The position numbers were made by a program, and so were the translations under genes. Under the pieces are notes generated by a model. The model did no database searches. It had not been told where the DNA came from and saw only the letters and a program-made list of their open reading frames with translations. From Bdellovibrionota bacterium (GTDB taxonomy: Bacteria > Bdellovibrionota > Bdellovibrionia > Bdellovibrionales > JAEYZS01), in the NCBI GenBank assembly GCA_040386775.1, contig JAZKEU010000001.1, forward strand, positions 1 through 64,000: a stretch of DNA of 64,000 nucleotides. Reading direction: 5' to 3'. Shown piece by piece: positions 8,901-17,092 of the stretch. Position 1 is the stretch's first letter. The number at the start of each line of letters is the position of its first letter.

Positions 8901-11900
8901 ATCAGTAAACAGAGTTCCTGTGTGTACAGATCCTGATGATGAGAAACTCATATTGAAAGAAGAAAGTGAAGATGTTGTATTTCCAGCAGCATCTTGCAAT
9001 GTCACAACGTATGGACCATTACAATCGATACTGTTTAGAGGGTTTGCGGGCCCGACAATAGACATTTGATTTGGCGGGCCTTCAGTGACTGTCGCACTCA
9101 CAGTCATTGCAGAAATTGCTGTTCCATTGGTGACAAGAGTAATTGTTTGCGCAGAGCCTTGAGTAGTGCCCGTGTAGGTTGCAGAATAATTGCCACTACC
9201 TAAATTTGAAACGCCACTGATTGTACCGTTACTTACTCCGGCTGTTTTGTTGAACGTTACAGTTAAGCCACTCGTGATGGCGTTATTATTTGCATCACGT
9301 AAATTCATCGTTAAATTTACAGTGGAACCAGATTGAACTGTAGAACTTGAAATTGTAAATGTAGAGTTGGTAGGGTCTACTGATCCTGGAACAACTTGGA
9401 TTGTTCTTGTTAATCCCGCGATCGGAGCTCCATCAGCCAACACGCGCAGAGTTTGCGCTGAACCAGCAGTCGCACCAGTGTATGTATTTGTGAAATTACC
9501 ATTACCAGCATTGTTCATTGTGCCTAGGGTGCCAGTGGATGATCCGCCAATAGTATCAAATAAAATTGCATATTCACTTGTGATAGGGTTGTTATTCACA
9601 TCTCTGATCACAGCGCTGATATTTGCAATGGCGCCAGATGCGAGAGTAGCTGGGGCAACAGTCAGCGAAGAATTTGCGAGGTTCGGTGCACCTACTAAAA
9701 CTTGAACCGTTTGTGTTGTCGCAAAACCAGATCCATTCACTGTGGTTTGCAATGTGTTGGCAGTTCCTGCGGTGATACCGGTGTACGTCGCCGTGTAAAC
9801 ACCATTACCTTGATTTGTAACAGCGCTCAAGTTACCGAAGGATGTACCGCCAACTTTATCAAAGCCCACAACAATTCCTGCGCTGATCGGATTGTTGTTC
9901 GCATCTTTAATAGTTGCAGTCAGTGTAATGTCAGAGCCGGAGATTACTGTCGCAGCTGAAACTGTAAATGTAGACAGTAAATTCGCAGGTGCGCCCGGAG
10001 TTACGGTGATTGTAGTTGTAGGACCTAGGTTACTACCGTCAACAATCACTCCAATTGTTTGCGCGCTTCCAGAGGCAACGCCTTCATAGTTGATTGCGTA
10101 TTGACCATTACCTTGATTGGTCACAGAGCTAAAGATACCTGTGCTTGTGCCCCCAGCCTTTGAGAAGGTAACCAAAATTCCAGAACTGATTGGGTTATTG
10201 TTGGTATCGCGGATTGTTGCTGTCGCGGTAACAGTAGCTCCAGAGACAACTGTTCCAGAAGTTACGGAGATTGCAGATTGTGTTGAAGAAGGAGCGCCAG
10301 GTACAACATTTACAGAAGTCGATGCACCTAGATCAACGCCATTCACGAGAACGGTAAGAGTTTGCGCAGTCCCGGCAACAACACCTGTGTATCTTATATT
10401 GTAAACGCCGTTACCTTGATTCGTTACAGTTCCGAAAGTACCTGTGCTTGTTCCTCCGGTTTTTCCAAAAGTCACTGTGATTCCAGAATCAATAGGATTA
10501 TTGTTTGAGTCTTTAAGAGTTGCAGTAAGAGTCACAAACTGATCAGAAATTACAGTTGGGTTGCTTACAGTTAAATTGGAATTTGCAAGGTAAGCTGCGC
10601 CTGGAACAACAGTGATTGTCACCGTGGGAGCAAGGGTTACACCATCAGCAGCAACAGAGAGAACTTGTGCGGTACCAGAAATTAATCCTGTGTATGTCGT
10701 TGTGTAAGCGCCGTTACCTGCATTTACCACTGCGCTGAATGAACCTGAACTTGTACCGCCCGCTTTATTGAAAGCCACCAAAATTCCTGATGGAACAGGG
10801 TTATTGTTCACATCTTTTAATGTTGCAGTTACGGTTGCTGATGCGCCAGAAGAAATACTAGCTGCGCTAATTGTCAGAGTTGAGTGAGCATTTGAAGGAG
10901 CTCCTGGCAACACTTGAACTGTGGTTGAGGGAGTGAGCGGTGTTCCATCCACAGATACAGAAATTGTTTGCGCAGTCCCTGAGGTAATACCCGTATAAGT
11001 TGTAGTGTAAACACCATTTCCTTGATTTGTAACTGCGCTGAATGACCCAGTAGATGTTCCCCCCGCTTTGTTGAACGTAATTGTTGAACCAGAAACGATA
11101 GGGTTGTTATTACTGTCCTTAATAGTTGCAGTTACAGTTACGGAATTGGCAGAAACCACAGTGCTCGAACTGATATTTATATTAGATAAAGAGTTGCTTG
11201 GACTTCCTGTGATAACGGTGATGTCACTGGTATTATTTAAATAGAAAGTCGTATTTGATGTGACTTCTAATGAAACCGGAGTTCCCACAATCACCGGAGT
11301 GAATGTGAAAGTGTAAGTGCCATCATTGTTATCTATAACTGGGGTGAAGGTTCCGGTGCTTGTCCCGCTTTGAATTTGAGGAGTAACAGAAAGTCCACCC
11401 ACAACTTGCGGTGTATCATTTGAATTGTAGGCTTGTGCAGTAATAGTTTGCGAGCTTCCAGAAGCTACAGTCGCAGTTGCTGGAATCATAGAAAATTTTG
11501 TTAAACTATTTGTCGTGAACGATCTTGATACAACATTTCCGTCTGGATAGCCTAAGGCATCTACAGCTTTTAATCTTAAAGTGTAAGGAGAATTTGGGAC
11601 GAGGCCTGTAAGATTATAGGTACTTGTTGATCCACCAATGATTGAACCCAACAATTCGTATTGTCCTGTAATCGTATTCAACTTATATATCTGATAGCCA
11701 GTGGCAGCAGTGTTGGGAGACCAATTTAAAGTTACACCCAAACCTGTAATATTAGTAAAGGCATCAAGTCCTGCGAATAGAAGTCTTGAGCCGATAGTGA
11801 ATACTTCATCGTATGTTCCGTCAGAGCTGGTACCTCTAATTTTAAATTCATAGTTACCTATGACAGATGTAGAAGGCGTCCATTTTAAAATTCCAGTCGC

Positions 11901-12218
11901 TGTATCAAATGAAATTGCTGAATTGGGTAGTGAAGTGCAGGGTAATGTTTCATCAACGTTATCATCTATTGTTTGGTCATAGTAGCAAGCATAGCTCATG
12001 CCGGTATCATTACCTGGAAGTCCTACTTGGATATTATTTATATCAACAATAACTTCTGTAGTTTGAGCTACTGTCTGGTTTGGAATAGAGGTCAGTACTG
12101 GAGCACTGCTAGAGCCAAACAAATCATCGATCTGTCCTGAGCTAGAGCCACATCCCGTAAATATTAGAGAAAAAATTGCGACTATTAAAATTTTTGATGC
12201 TATGAATATACGTTCCAT
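5937..12218 (-). CDS. Giant lipoprotein: Ig-like repeats plus two NHL-type propellers
   Basis: 2093 residues. A lipoprotein signal with lipobox FTGC (Cys at 22) anchors it in the membrane. Next are a putative-Ig segment (about 38-140) and an FN3-like domain (about 144-237; LNWSPNTAATGYQIYKL). Then come eight Ig-like repeats of about 100 residues (238-1046) with the recurring core DxNNNPI..G and NQGNGVY, resembling invasin-type Big_1 domains. A linker (about 1047-1165) leads to twelve NHL-like blades (about 1165-2093; TYLYVADSYNHRIVR type), enough for two six-bladed propellers. Nine of the twelve blades carry a Cys pair ending in xWC (PGWC, PTWC, QGWC). A surface adhesin or long extracellular reach structure is likely. 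The ATG is only 0-1 bases from its AGGA box, so the exact start is uncertain. Confidence 0.85.
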   Translation of the reverse strand: MERIFIASKILIVAIFSLIFTGCGSSSGQIDDLFGSSSAPVLTSIPNQTVAQTTEVIVDINNIQVGLPGNDTGMSYACYYDQTIDDNVDETLPCTSLPNSAISFDTATGILKWTPSTSVIGNYEFKIRGTSSDGTYDEVFTIGSRLLFAGLDAFTNITGLGVTLNWSPNTAATGYQIYKLNTITGQYELLGSIIGGSTSTYNLTGLVPNSPYTLRLKAVDALGYPDGNVVSRSFTTNSLTKFSMIPATATVASGSSQTITAQAYNSNDTPQVVGGLSVTPQIQSGTSTGTFTPVIDNNDGTYTFTFTPVIVGTPVSLEVTSNTTFYLNNTSDITVITGSPSNSLSNINISSSTVVSANSVTVTATIKDSNNNPIVSGSTITFNKAGGTSTGSFSAVTNQGNGVYTTTYTGITSGTAQTISVSVDGTPLTPSTTVQVLPGAPSNAHSTLTISAASISSGASATVTATLKDVNNNPVPSGILVAFNKAGGTSSGSFSAVVNAGNGAYTTTYTGLISGTAQVLSVAADGVTLAPTVTITVVPGAAYLANSNLTVSNPTVISDQFVTLTATLKDSNNNPIDSGITVTFGKTGGTSTGTFGTVTNQGNGVYNIRYTGVVAGTAQTLTVLVNGVDLGASTSVNVVPGAPSSTQSAISVTSGTVVSGATVTATATIRDTNNNPISSGILVTFSKAGGTSTGIFSSVTNQGNGQYAINYEGVASGSAQTIGVIVDGSNLGPTTTITVTPGAPANLLSTFTVSAATVISGSDITLTATIKDANNNPISAGIVVGFDKVGGTSFGNLSAVTNQGNGVYTATYTGITAGTANTLQTTVNGSGFATTQTVQVLVGAPNLANSSLTVAPATLASGAIANISAVIRDVNNNPITSEYAILFDTIGGSSTGTLGTMNNAGNGNFTNTYTGATAGSAQTLRVLADGAPIAGLTRTIQVVPGSVDPTNSTFTISSSTVQSGSTVNLTMNLRDANNNAITSGLTVTFNKTAGVSNGTISGVSNLGSGNYSATYTGTTQGSAQTITLVTNGTAISAMTVSATVTEGPPNQMSIVGPANPLNSIDCNGPYVVTLQDAAGNTTSSLSSFNMSFSSSGSVHTGTLFTDASCTSTLVTLPFGISVTSNSFYYKSYLPQSMSLTLTPSLGTIASQSTTLTNVPVISWIGSAGEFTMSGSGNEMVADDTNGLYNPQDVVADGNYIYAVEATYNRIVKYDVVLNEVVGWIGHVGSTEGISAYDSSASCNNLNPTLGDLTPVWCKGGRSNTVTAALVTGLKYITVDSTYIYVTAGSHRILRFNKDTGAYGGWIGRILASPATGPCASSNGLAAPGWCVGGTSQTGTLDGMLNNPQSIVHYGGYLYVMDYANQRLQRFVASTGAAAGWVGLTNAAPQNWAGQLATCSPIPATNDSTPGWCLSGTTGTAKASDRYNLSTNPVEVAAPNEGFKNAIGLTTDGTYLYVGDSGNVRVVRIDLTSGAFSGYIGSALTRTLPTNIPSPATLASTYTSNWTTNGITYPRDTTNGFGTIRGLTTDGTYLYITDDYHRLMRVQLSDGQNFRWIGRVSVSPTGGYIGCSSTPVSGVTPGWCIGGQASRVGNTNSAFYSPYGMTISGSKIYVADYNNFRIQSFDLADGTAAGWIGTATSQSTKWSRTIASGVLASRAGIDDYANLETSTAYNSVSMNSTHMFETDFASARIKKFNRLTGQMLGYIGIIGTFAPTGPAGCVGFTSGMTPDWCTGGGRTSAGSGIHGYNNPYSVTADSTYIYIANYSNHRVDRVRISDALYQGWIGKINTVPTDGGASCTGANVNDPAPTWCIGGSAINGTTNGMFNAPRVVHYDSPYLYVTDNTARLMRVNPTTGAFDGAIGHITSGSVCTITSNVAQGWCTTAATGGGGSSGYGSINSASGIAANSSYIFVSDTGTHRISRYNKTSGAPAGIIGRIGVLTNLSLTGYCVGQTANKPLQGWCNSGTAGQNLTTGAGSEDGSFNIPRAIWANNTYLYVADSYNHRIVRISATDGSFQGWKGYISGLGSGPTAIAPAACNTAGIGNITPTWCTGGSSGPAKQLGGFDNPVGLYGDTNYLYIKDGRNNRTVTIPIN
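5940..8726 (-). repeat. Twelve NHL-like blade repeats within the giant gene
   Basis: Twelve units with the pattern NP..V..D..YIYV.D..NHRI.R, separated by insertions that often read GWIG...C...PGWC.GG. The number twelve fits two six-bladed propellers. Blades four, six and twelve lack the Cys pair. Boundaries are approximate. Confidence 0.7.
9081..11507 (-). repeat. Eight tandem Ig-like domain repeats within the giant gene
   Basis: About 300-base units encoding roughly 100-residue domains, each closing with VxPGAP-like residues. Units two to six are most alike, sharing ATIKDSNNNPI- and TNQGNGVYTTTYTG-like cores. Unit one, next to the FN3-like domain, and unit eight are more diverged. This gradient suggests expansion by recombination in the middle. 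Boundaries are estimated from residue counting. Confidence 0.75.
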
Positions 12219-12240
12219 TCCTGATACATTTCGGGATAAA

Positions 12241-12276
12241 GTATTAAGTTGTTAAGATAATATTAAGAATATTAAG
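12241..12276 (+). promoter_or_regulatory. Four TTAAG repeats between giant gene and FKBP gene
   Basis: TTAAG begins at 12244, 12252, 12263 and 12272. The first two form ATTAAG-TTG-TTAAGA, matching the composite box upstream of the motor-like operon at all but one base, on the opposite strand. It sits between the divergent starts of the giant gene (12218) and the FKBP gene (12347) and could act on either. Confidence 0.4.
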
Positions 12277-12346
12277 TCCATAAGACACTTATGAGGGTCT
12301 AGCTTAACTGTTCATTAATATTCTAAAACGAAAAAAAGGGGTTAAA

Positions 12347-13045
12347 ATGAATTTCTCATTAAAAAATAAAATAAAAAATAGAACAATAAACACTTTGGTC
12401 TTGGTTCTATTTATGGTCGGTGTTTCATCTTGTACAAAAAAACTAGACACAGATGGAAAGAAGGCTAGCTATGCTATAGGCCAACAAATTGGAAAAAATT
12501 TGAAACAACAATTTCCAGACTTCGATGCGGATGCACTTGCAGCAGCAATAAAAGACGCACAAAAAGATAAAAACCAAATGACAGATAAAGATATGCAAGA
12601 TGCCATGATGAAAATGCAAATGGCTGCAATGGAAAAACAAAAAGTGGACGCTGAGAAGAACTCAAAAGCGGCACAAGAATTCCTCGAAAAAAACAAAACA
12701 GTTGAAGGAGTGAAAGTAACACCAAGCGGACTTCAATATATCATTGAAAAACCAGGAACGGGAAAGTCTCCAAAAGCTGACGACGCAGTAAAATGTGATT
12801 ACAAAGGAACTTTGGTTGATGGAACAGTATTTGATTCATCTTACGAAAGAGGCGAGCCTGTGGACTTCCCACTCAAAGGCGTAATTCCAGGTTGGACAGA
12901 AGGTCTTCAGTTGTTAAAAGCTGGTGGTAAAATGAAATTATTCGTTCCACCAGAATTGGGTTATGGCAATCAAGGCCGTCCAAAGATCCCACCAGGATCA
13001 GTTCTAATTTTCGAAATCGAACTTATCGAAATTCTAAAGAAATAG
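12347..13045 (+). CDS. FKBP-type peptidyl-prolyl isomerase, FkpA/Mip-like lipoprotein
   Basis: 232 residues. It has a lipobox (VSSC, Cys at 29), an N-terminal dimerisation region typical of FkpA/Mip (KKASYAIGQQIGKNLKQQF, then a charged Met/Gln-rich helix) and a C-terminal FKBP domain (about 125-232) with the usual GTLVDGTVFDSS, PLKGVIPGWTEGLQLL, and LGYGNQG...IPP motifs. It accelerates proline isomerisation during folding of exported proteins in the periplasm or outer membrane. An AGGGG ribosome-binding site precedes the ATG. A strong terminator follows. It stands alone next to the giant extracytoplasmic lipoprotein, whose folding it might assist. Confidence 0.93.
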   Translation: MNFSLKNKIKNRTINTLVLVLFMVGVSSCTKKLDTDGKKASYAIGQQIGKNLKQQFPDFDADALAAAIKDAQKDKNQMTDKDMQDAMMKMQMAAMEKQKVDAEKNSKAAQEFLEKNKTVEGVKVTPSGLQYIIEKPGTGKSPKADDAVKCDYKGTLVDGTVFDSSYERGEPVDFPLKGVIPGWTEGLQLLKAGGKMKLFVPPELGYGNQGRPKIPPGSVLIFEIELIEILKK

Positions 13046-13051
13046 TTTTCT

Positions 13052-13088
13052 AAAAAAATGGCTCGCAGCTCTTGCGAGCCATTTTTAT
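13052..13088 (+). terminator. Bidirectional terminator between FKBP gene and potC
   Basis: A ten-base stem ATGGCTCGCA / TGCGAGCCAT (13058-13067 and 13073-13082) with a five-base loop is flanked by an A-tract on the left and a T-tract on the right. It can therefore stop both the FKBP transcript and the opposing pot transcript. Confidence 0.88.
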
Positions 13089-13137
13089 TTTTATCTTTAA
13101 TATGATAACCGATGGCCATATTATTCCAGAAAGATAA

Positions 13138-13929
13138 TTAGTTTTTTTTCTGACCGATCAATTCTTTTACATTTTGAGTTCTAAAGAAAATCACTGTTAA
13201 AATGAGAGTGAATAAGAACATCAATGTGGACAGGGCACTGAGCTTGGGAGAAAGTCCTACCTTCATTGCACTGTAGAGTTTGATAGGTAACGTATCGCTG
13301 CCAAGTCCGTTGGTATAGAAGGTGATGAGAAAGTCATCAAAGGATATCAAAAAACTCAAGATAAACCCAGTGACAATAGCGGGTTTTAATAAGGGAAGGA
13401 TAACTTTCCATAGTACGATGAGATCATTGGCTCCAAGGTCTCTCGCCGCGTCTTCAATGGAAATATCTAAACTGCTGAGTCTTGCGCCCACCGTAAGCAT
13501 AACAAACGAAATTGTAAATGTCACATGGGCGATGATCACAGTAAATAAACTCAAATCCAATTTTAAAATGAAAAACCAAGATAGCAGAGAAAGAGCAAAT
13601 ACCAGCTCTGGAAGAATGAGAGAAACTGTAGAGAAAAATTCTAAATATTCTTTAAGTATTGATTGAGATCTTAGAAGAGCAATGGCTCCCAAAGTTCCAA
13701 TCACAGAAGCCACAGCTCCTGCCGAGAAAGACACGATCAAGCTTCGAAGGAGTGATTCTATCAACTCGTTATCCTGAAAAATGGCCTCGTACCATTCTAA
13801 AGTAAATCCCTCATTATTGAGGAAGGAATTCACCATCATCATACCAATAGGCAGATAGAGTAAGATCAGTGTGAAAGCGAAAATCCATTTCGTGTAGAGA
13901 GGTGGTTTTGGTCTAAGAGCTTCACTCAC
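13138..13929 (-). CDS. potC: Spermidine/putrescine ABC transporter permease PotC
   Basis: 263 residues with about six membrane helices and the permease EAA-type loop (ISIEDAARDLGANDLIVLWKV) that contacts the ATPase. The phrase YNEAIF-like WYEAIFQDNELIESLLRSL and the closing region match PotC/YdcV-type permeases of polyamine importers. It overlaps the potB-like gene by 8 bases and is the last gene of the potABC unit. The usual family length is about 260, so it is complete. Substrate preference among polyamines cannot be decided from sequence. Confidence 0.88.
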   Translation of the reverse strand: MSEALRPKPPLYTKWIFAFTLILLYLPIGMMMVNSFLNNEGFTLEWYEAIFQDNELIESLLRSLIVSFSAGAVASVIGTLGAIALLRSQSILKEYLEFFSTVSLILPELVFALSLLSWFFILKLDLSLFTVIIAHVTFTISFVMLTVGARLSSLDISIEDAARDLGANDLIVLWKVILPLLKPAIVTGFILSFLISFDDFLITFYTNGLGSDTLPIKLYSAMKVGLSPKLSALSTLMFLFTLILTVIFFRTQNVKELIGQKKN

Positions 13930-14749
13930 TAGGCACCCTCCTTAAGAAAACTTTTTTAAGTAAAATTGGCATCAAGATTAAAATCAAAATCAAAACCATA
14001 GAAAGTGCAGCGCCGAATGGCCAATCTCGTGCTTTTAGAAATTGTTCGGTGATGAGGTTTCCTACGAGCATATTTTTGGCTCCGCCCAAAAGATCAGGAA
14101 TAACGAACTCCCCTAAGCAAGGAATAAAAACTAAAATAAAACCATTTACGATGGCAACTTTCATATTGGGAAGTAGTACTTTAAATAAAATTCTTGTTGG
14201 AGAGGCTCCTAGATCCAGCGCCGCTTCTACAAGAGAAAAGTTGAATTTTTCAAAGGCCGCATAGAGAGGGAAAATCATAAATGGCAAATATGTCGTCACC
14301 ATACCGTAAAGCACGAGCACTTCGTTTTGTGTGAAGGCAAATTCATCAAAAGGAATACCTAAGGATCTCATTAGACCTTGCACGGGGCCGTCGATTCCCA
14401 CAAATAATCTAGTAGCATAAATTCTAATGATCAAATTTGTTAGAAACGGAATGGCTAGAGACATAATGAGCGCCGGCCTATATTGGGCCTTCGATGTGGC
14501 GATCACCCAAGCAATGGGAAAGCCAATCATCAAACAAAGAAAAGAAGTGAGAAAGGCAAGTTTTAAAGAGGCCGCAAAAATTTTTAAATAAACAAATTGA
14601 AAGACTCTCGCGTAATTGTCGATTTGAAAGATATACTGAATGCTTCCGTATTCACTGCGAGATAAAAAACTTACAAATAAAACTATAAAGAGAGGAATGA
14701 TAAGAAACAGTAAAAACCATATGAATGCAGGATAGACTAATTTTTTCAT
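13922..14749 (-). CDS. potB: Spermidine/putrescine ABC transporter permease PotB
   Basis: 275 residues, six predicted membrane helices, with the cytoplasmic EAA loop LVEAALDLGASPTRILFKVLLP followed by IPCLGEFVIPDLLGG, a strongly conserved PotB/PotH stretch. The ATG overlaps the end of the potA-like gene by four bases (ATGA), so translation is coupled. Together with PotC it forms the channel in the inner membrane. Confidence 0.9.
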   Translation of the reverse strand: MKKLVYPAFIWFLLFLIIPLFIVLFVSFLSRSEYGSIQYIFQIDNYARVFQFVYLKIFAASLKLAFLTSFLCLMIGFPIAWVIATSKAQYRPALIMSLAIPFLTNLIIRIYATRLFVGIDGPVQGLMRSLGIPFDEFAFTQNEVLVLYGMVTTYLPFMIFPLYAAFEKFNFSLVEAALDLGASPTRILFKVLLPNMKVAIVNGFILVFIPCLGEFVIPDLLGGAKNMLVGNLITEQFLKARDWPFGAALSMVLILILILMPILLKKVFLRRVPSE

Positions 14750-15855
14750 GTGCCGAAAACCAAAGTTTCCTCAGGGTCAAAACTTAAAAATACAGATTGA
14801 TAGATTTGAATGTCTTTTAGACCAGAGTCGACCATTACGCGCATGCTGAGCTTGTTGTCGATATCTACGCAGATCTCAGATTGATCTCCTCTGAAGATTT
14901 TTTGGGTGACTTGGCCTTTTAATATATTGAAGTTTTTGGTGTTTGGGTCAGATGGATTTGGGATATGAGCGGAAATTTGAATATTTTCTGGACGAATATA
15001 AATTAAAGCAGCGGGTGAGTCTGGCTCTCTTAAAAGTTTACCCTTAATTCTGTGCTGCTGAGTCAGTTCAATCGTGGCGTGCTGAGATGTTCTATCGACG
15101 ATCTTGCCTTTCAACTCACACATTTGGCCGACAAACTGAGCAGTAAATAGGCTCTTCGGATTTTCATAAAGTTCTTCTGGTGTATTTACTTCTTCTAGAA
15201 CTCCGTGATTCATAACTCCGATACGATCAGACATGATCATGGCTTCTTCTTGGTCATGAGTTACAAAAATAAAGGTGATACCTAATTTTTTTTGCAAAGC
15301 TCTTAGCTCGACCTGCATGTACTCTCGCATTTTTTGATCTAAAGCTGAAAGAGGTTCGTCCAATAGAAGAACTTCCGGTTCGTTGACGAGAGCTCTCGCC
15401 AGAGCCACGCGCTGCGCCTGTCCGCCTGAAAGAGTTTCAGGATATCTTTGACTGAATTGAGAAAGTCCTACAAGGCTAAGGGATTCTTCCACGCTCTCGC
15501 GAATTTCTTTTTGAGATTTTTTCTTAATTTTAAGTCCAAAGGCAACGTTTTCGAAAACGCTCAAATGAGGAAATAGAGCATACTTTTGAAAAACCATATT
15601 GAATGGCCTTTCTTGTGGAGTGAGCGTGTCGATGCGCTTACCTCCAAGATGGATTGTTCCTGACGTTGCAGTCTCAAATCCTGCGAGGATTCTCAACAGA
15701 GTGGTTTTGCCACAACCGCTTGGCCCTAATAGGGAAAAAAACTCACCCTTTTTGATCTCAAGGTTGATTTCTTGCAAGGCAGTTTGACTTAAAAATTGTT
15801 TTCTAATATTTCCCAGCTTTAGGATTGTAGGGCTTAAAACAGTTTCATTAACCAT
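14746..15855 (-). CDS. potA: Spermidine/putrescine ABC transporter ATPase PotA
   Basis: 369 residues. The nucleotide-binding domain shows Walker A GPSGCGKTT, the Q-loop in FNMVFQKYALFPHL, signature LSGGQAQRVALARAL, Walker B VLLLDEPLSALD and the switch His in FVTHDQEEA. A C-terminal TOBE-type regulatory domain (about 240-369; IYIRPENIQIS) is typical of PotA. It energises import through PotBC. It is divergent from potD, with 31 bases between the start codons chosen here. Confidence 0.93.
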   Translation of the reverse strand: MVNETVLSPTILKLGNIRKQFLSQTALQEINLEIKKGEFFSLLGPSGCGKTTLLRILAGFETATSGTIHLGGKRIDTLTPQERPFNMVFQKYALFPHLSVFENVAFGLKIKKKSQKEIRESVEESLSLVGLSQFSQRYPETLSGGQAQRVALARALVNEPEVLLLDEPLSALDQKMREYMQVELRALQKKLGITFIFVTHDQEEAMIMSDRIGVMNHGVLEEVNTPEELYENPKSLFTAQFVGQMCELKGKIVDRTSQHATIELTQQHRIKGKLLREPDSPAALIYIRPENIQISAHIPNPSDPNTKNFNILKGQVTQKIFRGDQSEICVDIDNKLSMRVMVDSGLKDIQIYQSVFLSFDPEETLVFGT

Positions 15856-15886
15856 AGGTCACGTAAAATAAAGAGGAATGAGTAAA

Positions 15887-16930
15887 ATGTCGACACTAAA
15901 AAATTATTTTTTACACTTTTTTTTGGCAGCAGTTGTAATCGCTACATTTGGATGTACAAAAAAAGAATCCAAAGAGGTCAATTTAGCAATTTGGGGCAGT
16001 TACTTGTCTCCAGAACTGGTGGAAAAGTTCACGAAAGAAAATGGAATCAAAATTAACGTTTCAAACTACACTTCCAACGAAGAGCTTTTGGCAAAAGTAC
16101 AAGCTGGATCGAGCGGAATCGATGTAGCAGTTCCTTCAGACTATATGGTGCAAATCATGATCAAGTTGGATTTGCTTGAGCCCATCGATATGGCAAAGAT
16201 CACAAACAAAGATCTTTTTGCTCAAGAGTGGATGAATCAATCTTTCGATCCAGGAAATAAATTTTCTTTGCCATATGCTTGGAGCACGGCGGGTATTGCT
16301 GTGAACAGAGCGCTCTATAAAGGCGAAATTAAGGACTGGAAAGATGTCCTGGAGAATCCCGAGCTCAAAGGCAAATTCTCTCTCTTGGATGATGTGAGAG
16401 AGGTTACAGCCATGGCTCTGAAGTTCAATGGAGCGACAGTAAATTCTGTGGATCCTAAGGAGCTGGAAAAAGCAAAAGCACTTCTCTTAAAAGTAAAACC
16501 CAATGTGAAGATGTTTAGATCAGATACTGTAGAAGCTCTAGTGCACAAAGAGATTGCGGTAGCTCATGCTTATTCTTCAGATGCTTTAATGGCCGGATCT
16601 AAAGACTCTAATATTGAGTACATCCTTCCCGCAAGTGGTGGAACAAAGGCCATGGACAATCTCGTTGTTTTTAAAAATGCTAAGAACAAAGAAAACGCGT
16701 TTAAACTTTTAGACTTTATATCGAGCAAAGATTCAAACCTTGCCTTTGTAGTGAGATCTAGAGGCGGGCCAGTTTTAAAGACAACAAGAGATCTGTTGCC
16801 TGCGGACATCAAAAACAACCCATCACTTTTCCCAGATTCAAAAACCCTCTCAAAATTTGAGAGCCTCCAAGATCTAGGAGAAAATACAAAACTCTACGAC
16901 ACCATCTGGACCTCCGTAAAATCCGAATAA
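15887..16930 (+). CDS. potD: Polyamine-binding lipoprotein PotD
   Basis: Type-2 periplasmic substrate-binding protein. It has a lipobox (ATFGC), the NLAIWGSYLSPELVEKF opening and the DVAVPSDYMV segment typical of PotD/PotF. I choose ATG 15887, not the in-frame ATG at 15878, because the AAGAGGA ribosome-binding site ends at 15877, adjacent to the first ATG but nine bases from the second. It is transcribed away from potABC, an arrangement in which the binding protein is expressed separately from the membrane parts. Length (347) is normal for the family. Confidence 0.9.
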   Translation: MSTLKNYFLHFFLAAVVIATFGCTKKESKEVNLAIWGSYLSPELVEKFTKENGIKINVSNYTSNEELLAKVQAGSSGIDVAVPSDYMVQIMIKLDLLEPIDMAKITNKDLFAQEWMNQSFDPGNKFSLPYAWSTAGIAVNRALYKGEIKDWKDVLENPELKGKFSLLDDVREVTAMALKFNGATVNSVDPKELEKAKALLLKVKPNVKMFRSDTVEALVHKEIAVAHAYSSDALMAGSKDSNIEYILPASGGTKAMDNLVVFKNAKNKENAFKLLDFISSKDSNLAFVVRSRGGPVLKTTRDLLPADIKNNPSLFPDSKTLSKFESLQDLGENTKLYDTIWTSVKSE

Positions 16931-16965
16931 CCAAAAGTACCCCCTGGTTTTTAACGTCTATACTG

Positions 16966-17026
16966 CGTTAAAAATGAGTTGATTTGCATTTGATTACTAG
17001 CTGCGATCAACTCATTTTCAATAACG
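16966..17026 (+). terminator. Long inverted repeat downstream of potD
   Basis: Perfect 13-base arms AAAATGAGTTGAT (16971-16983) and ATCAACTCATTTT (17006-17018) are separated by 22 bases and extended by CGTTA / TAACG on the outside. It may terminate potD or act as a processed RNA end. The T-tract is weak (CTTTCTATTT), so factor-independent termination is uncertain. Confidence 0.5.
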
Positions 17027-17092
17027 CTTTCTATTTGCCATACTCCCTTAGCTTTATTAACTTTTCGTCTTAACCATTCTAGGGGAGGCCTC

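Noticed and set aside
7690-10404. Several long open frames on the plus strand inside the giant lipoprotein gene (for example 7690-8136, 9367-9705, 10117-10404)
   Set aside because: They lie opposite repetitive Thr/Ser/Gly/Val codons, have no ribosome-binding sites and repeat with the same period as the real domains, so they are shadows.
9081-11507. Regularly spaced repeats considered as a CRISPR array
   Set aside because: Units are about 300 bases, in one reading frame and diverged as protein domains. There are no short identical repeats with unique spacers and no cas genes.
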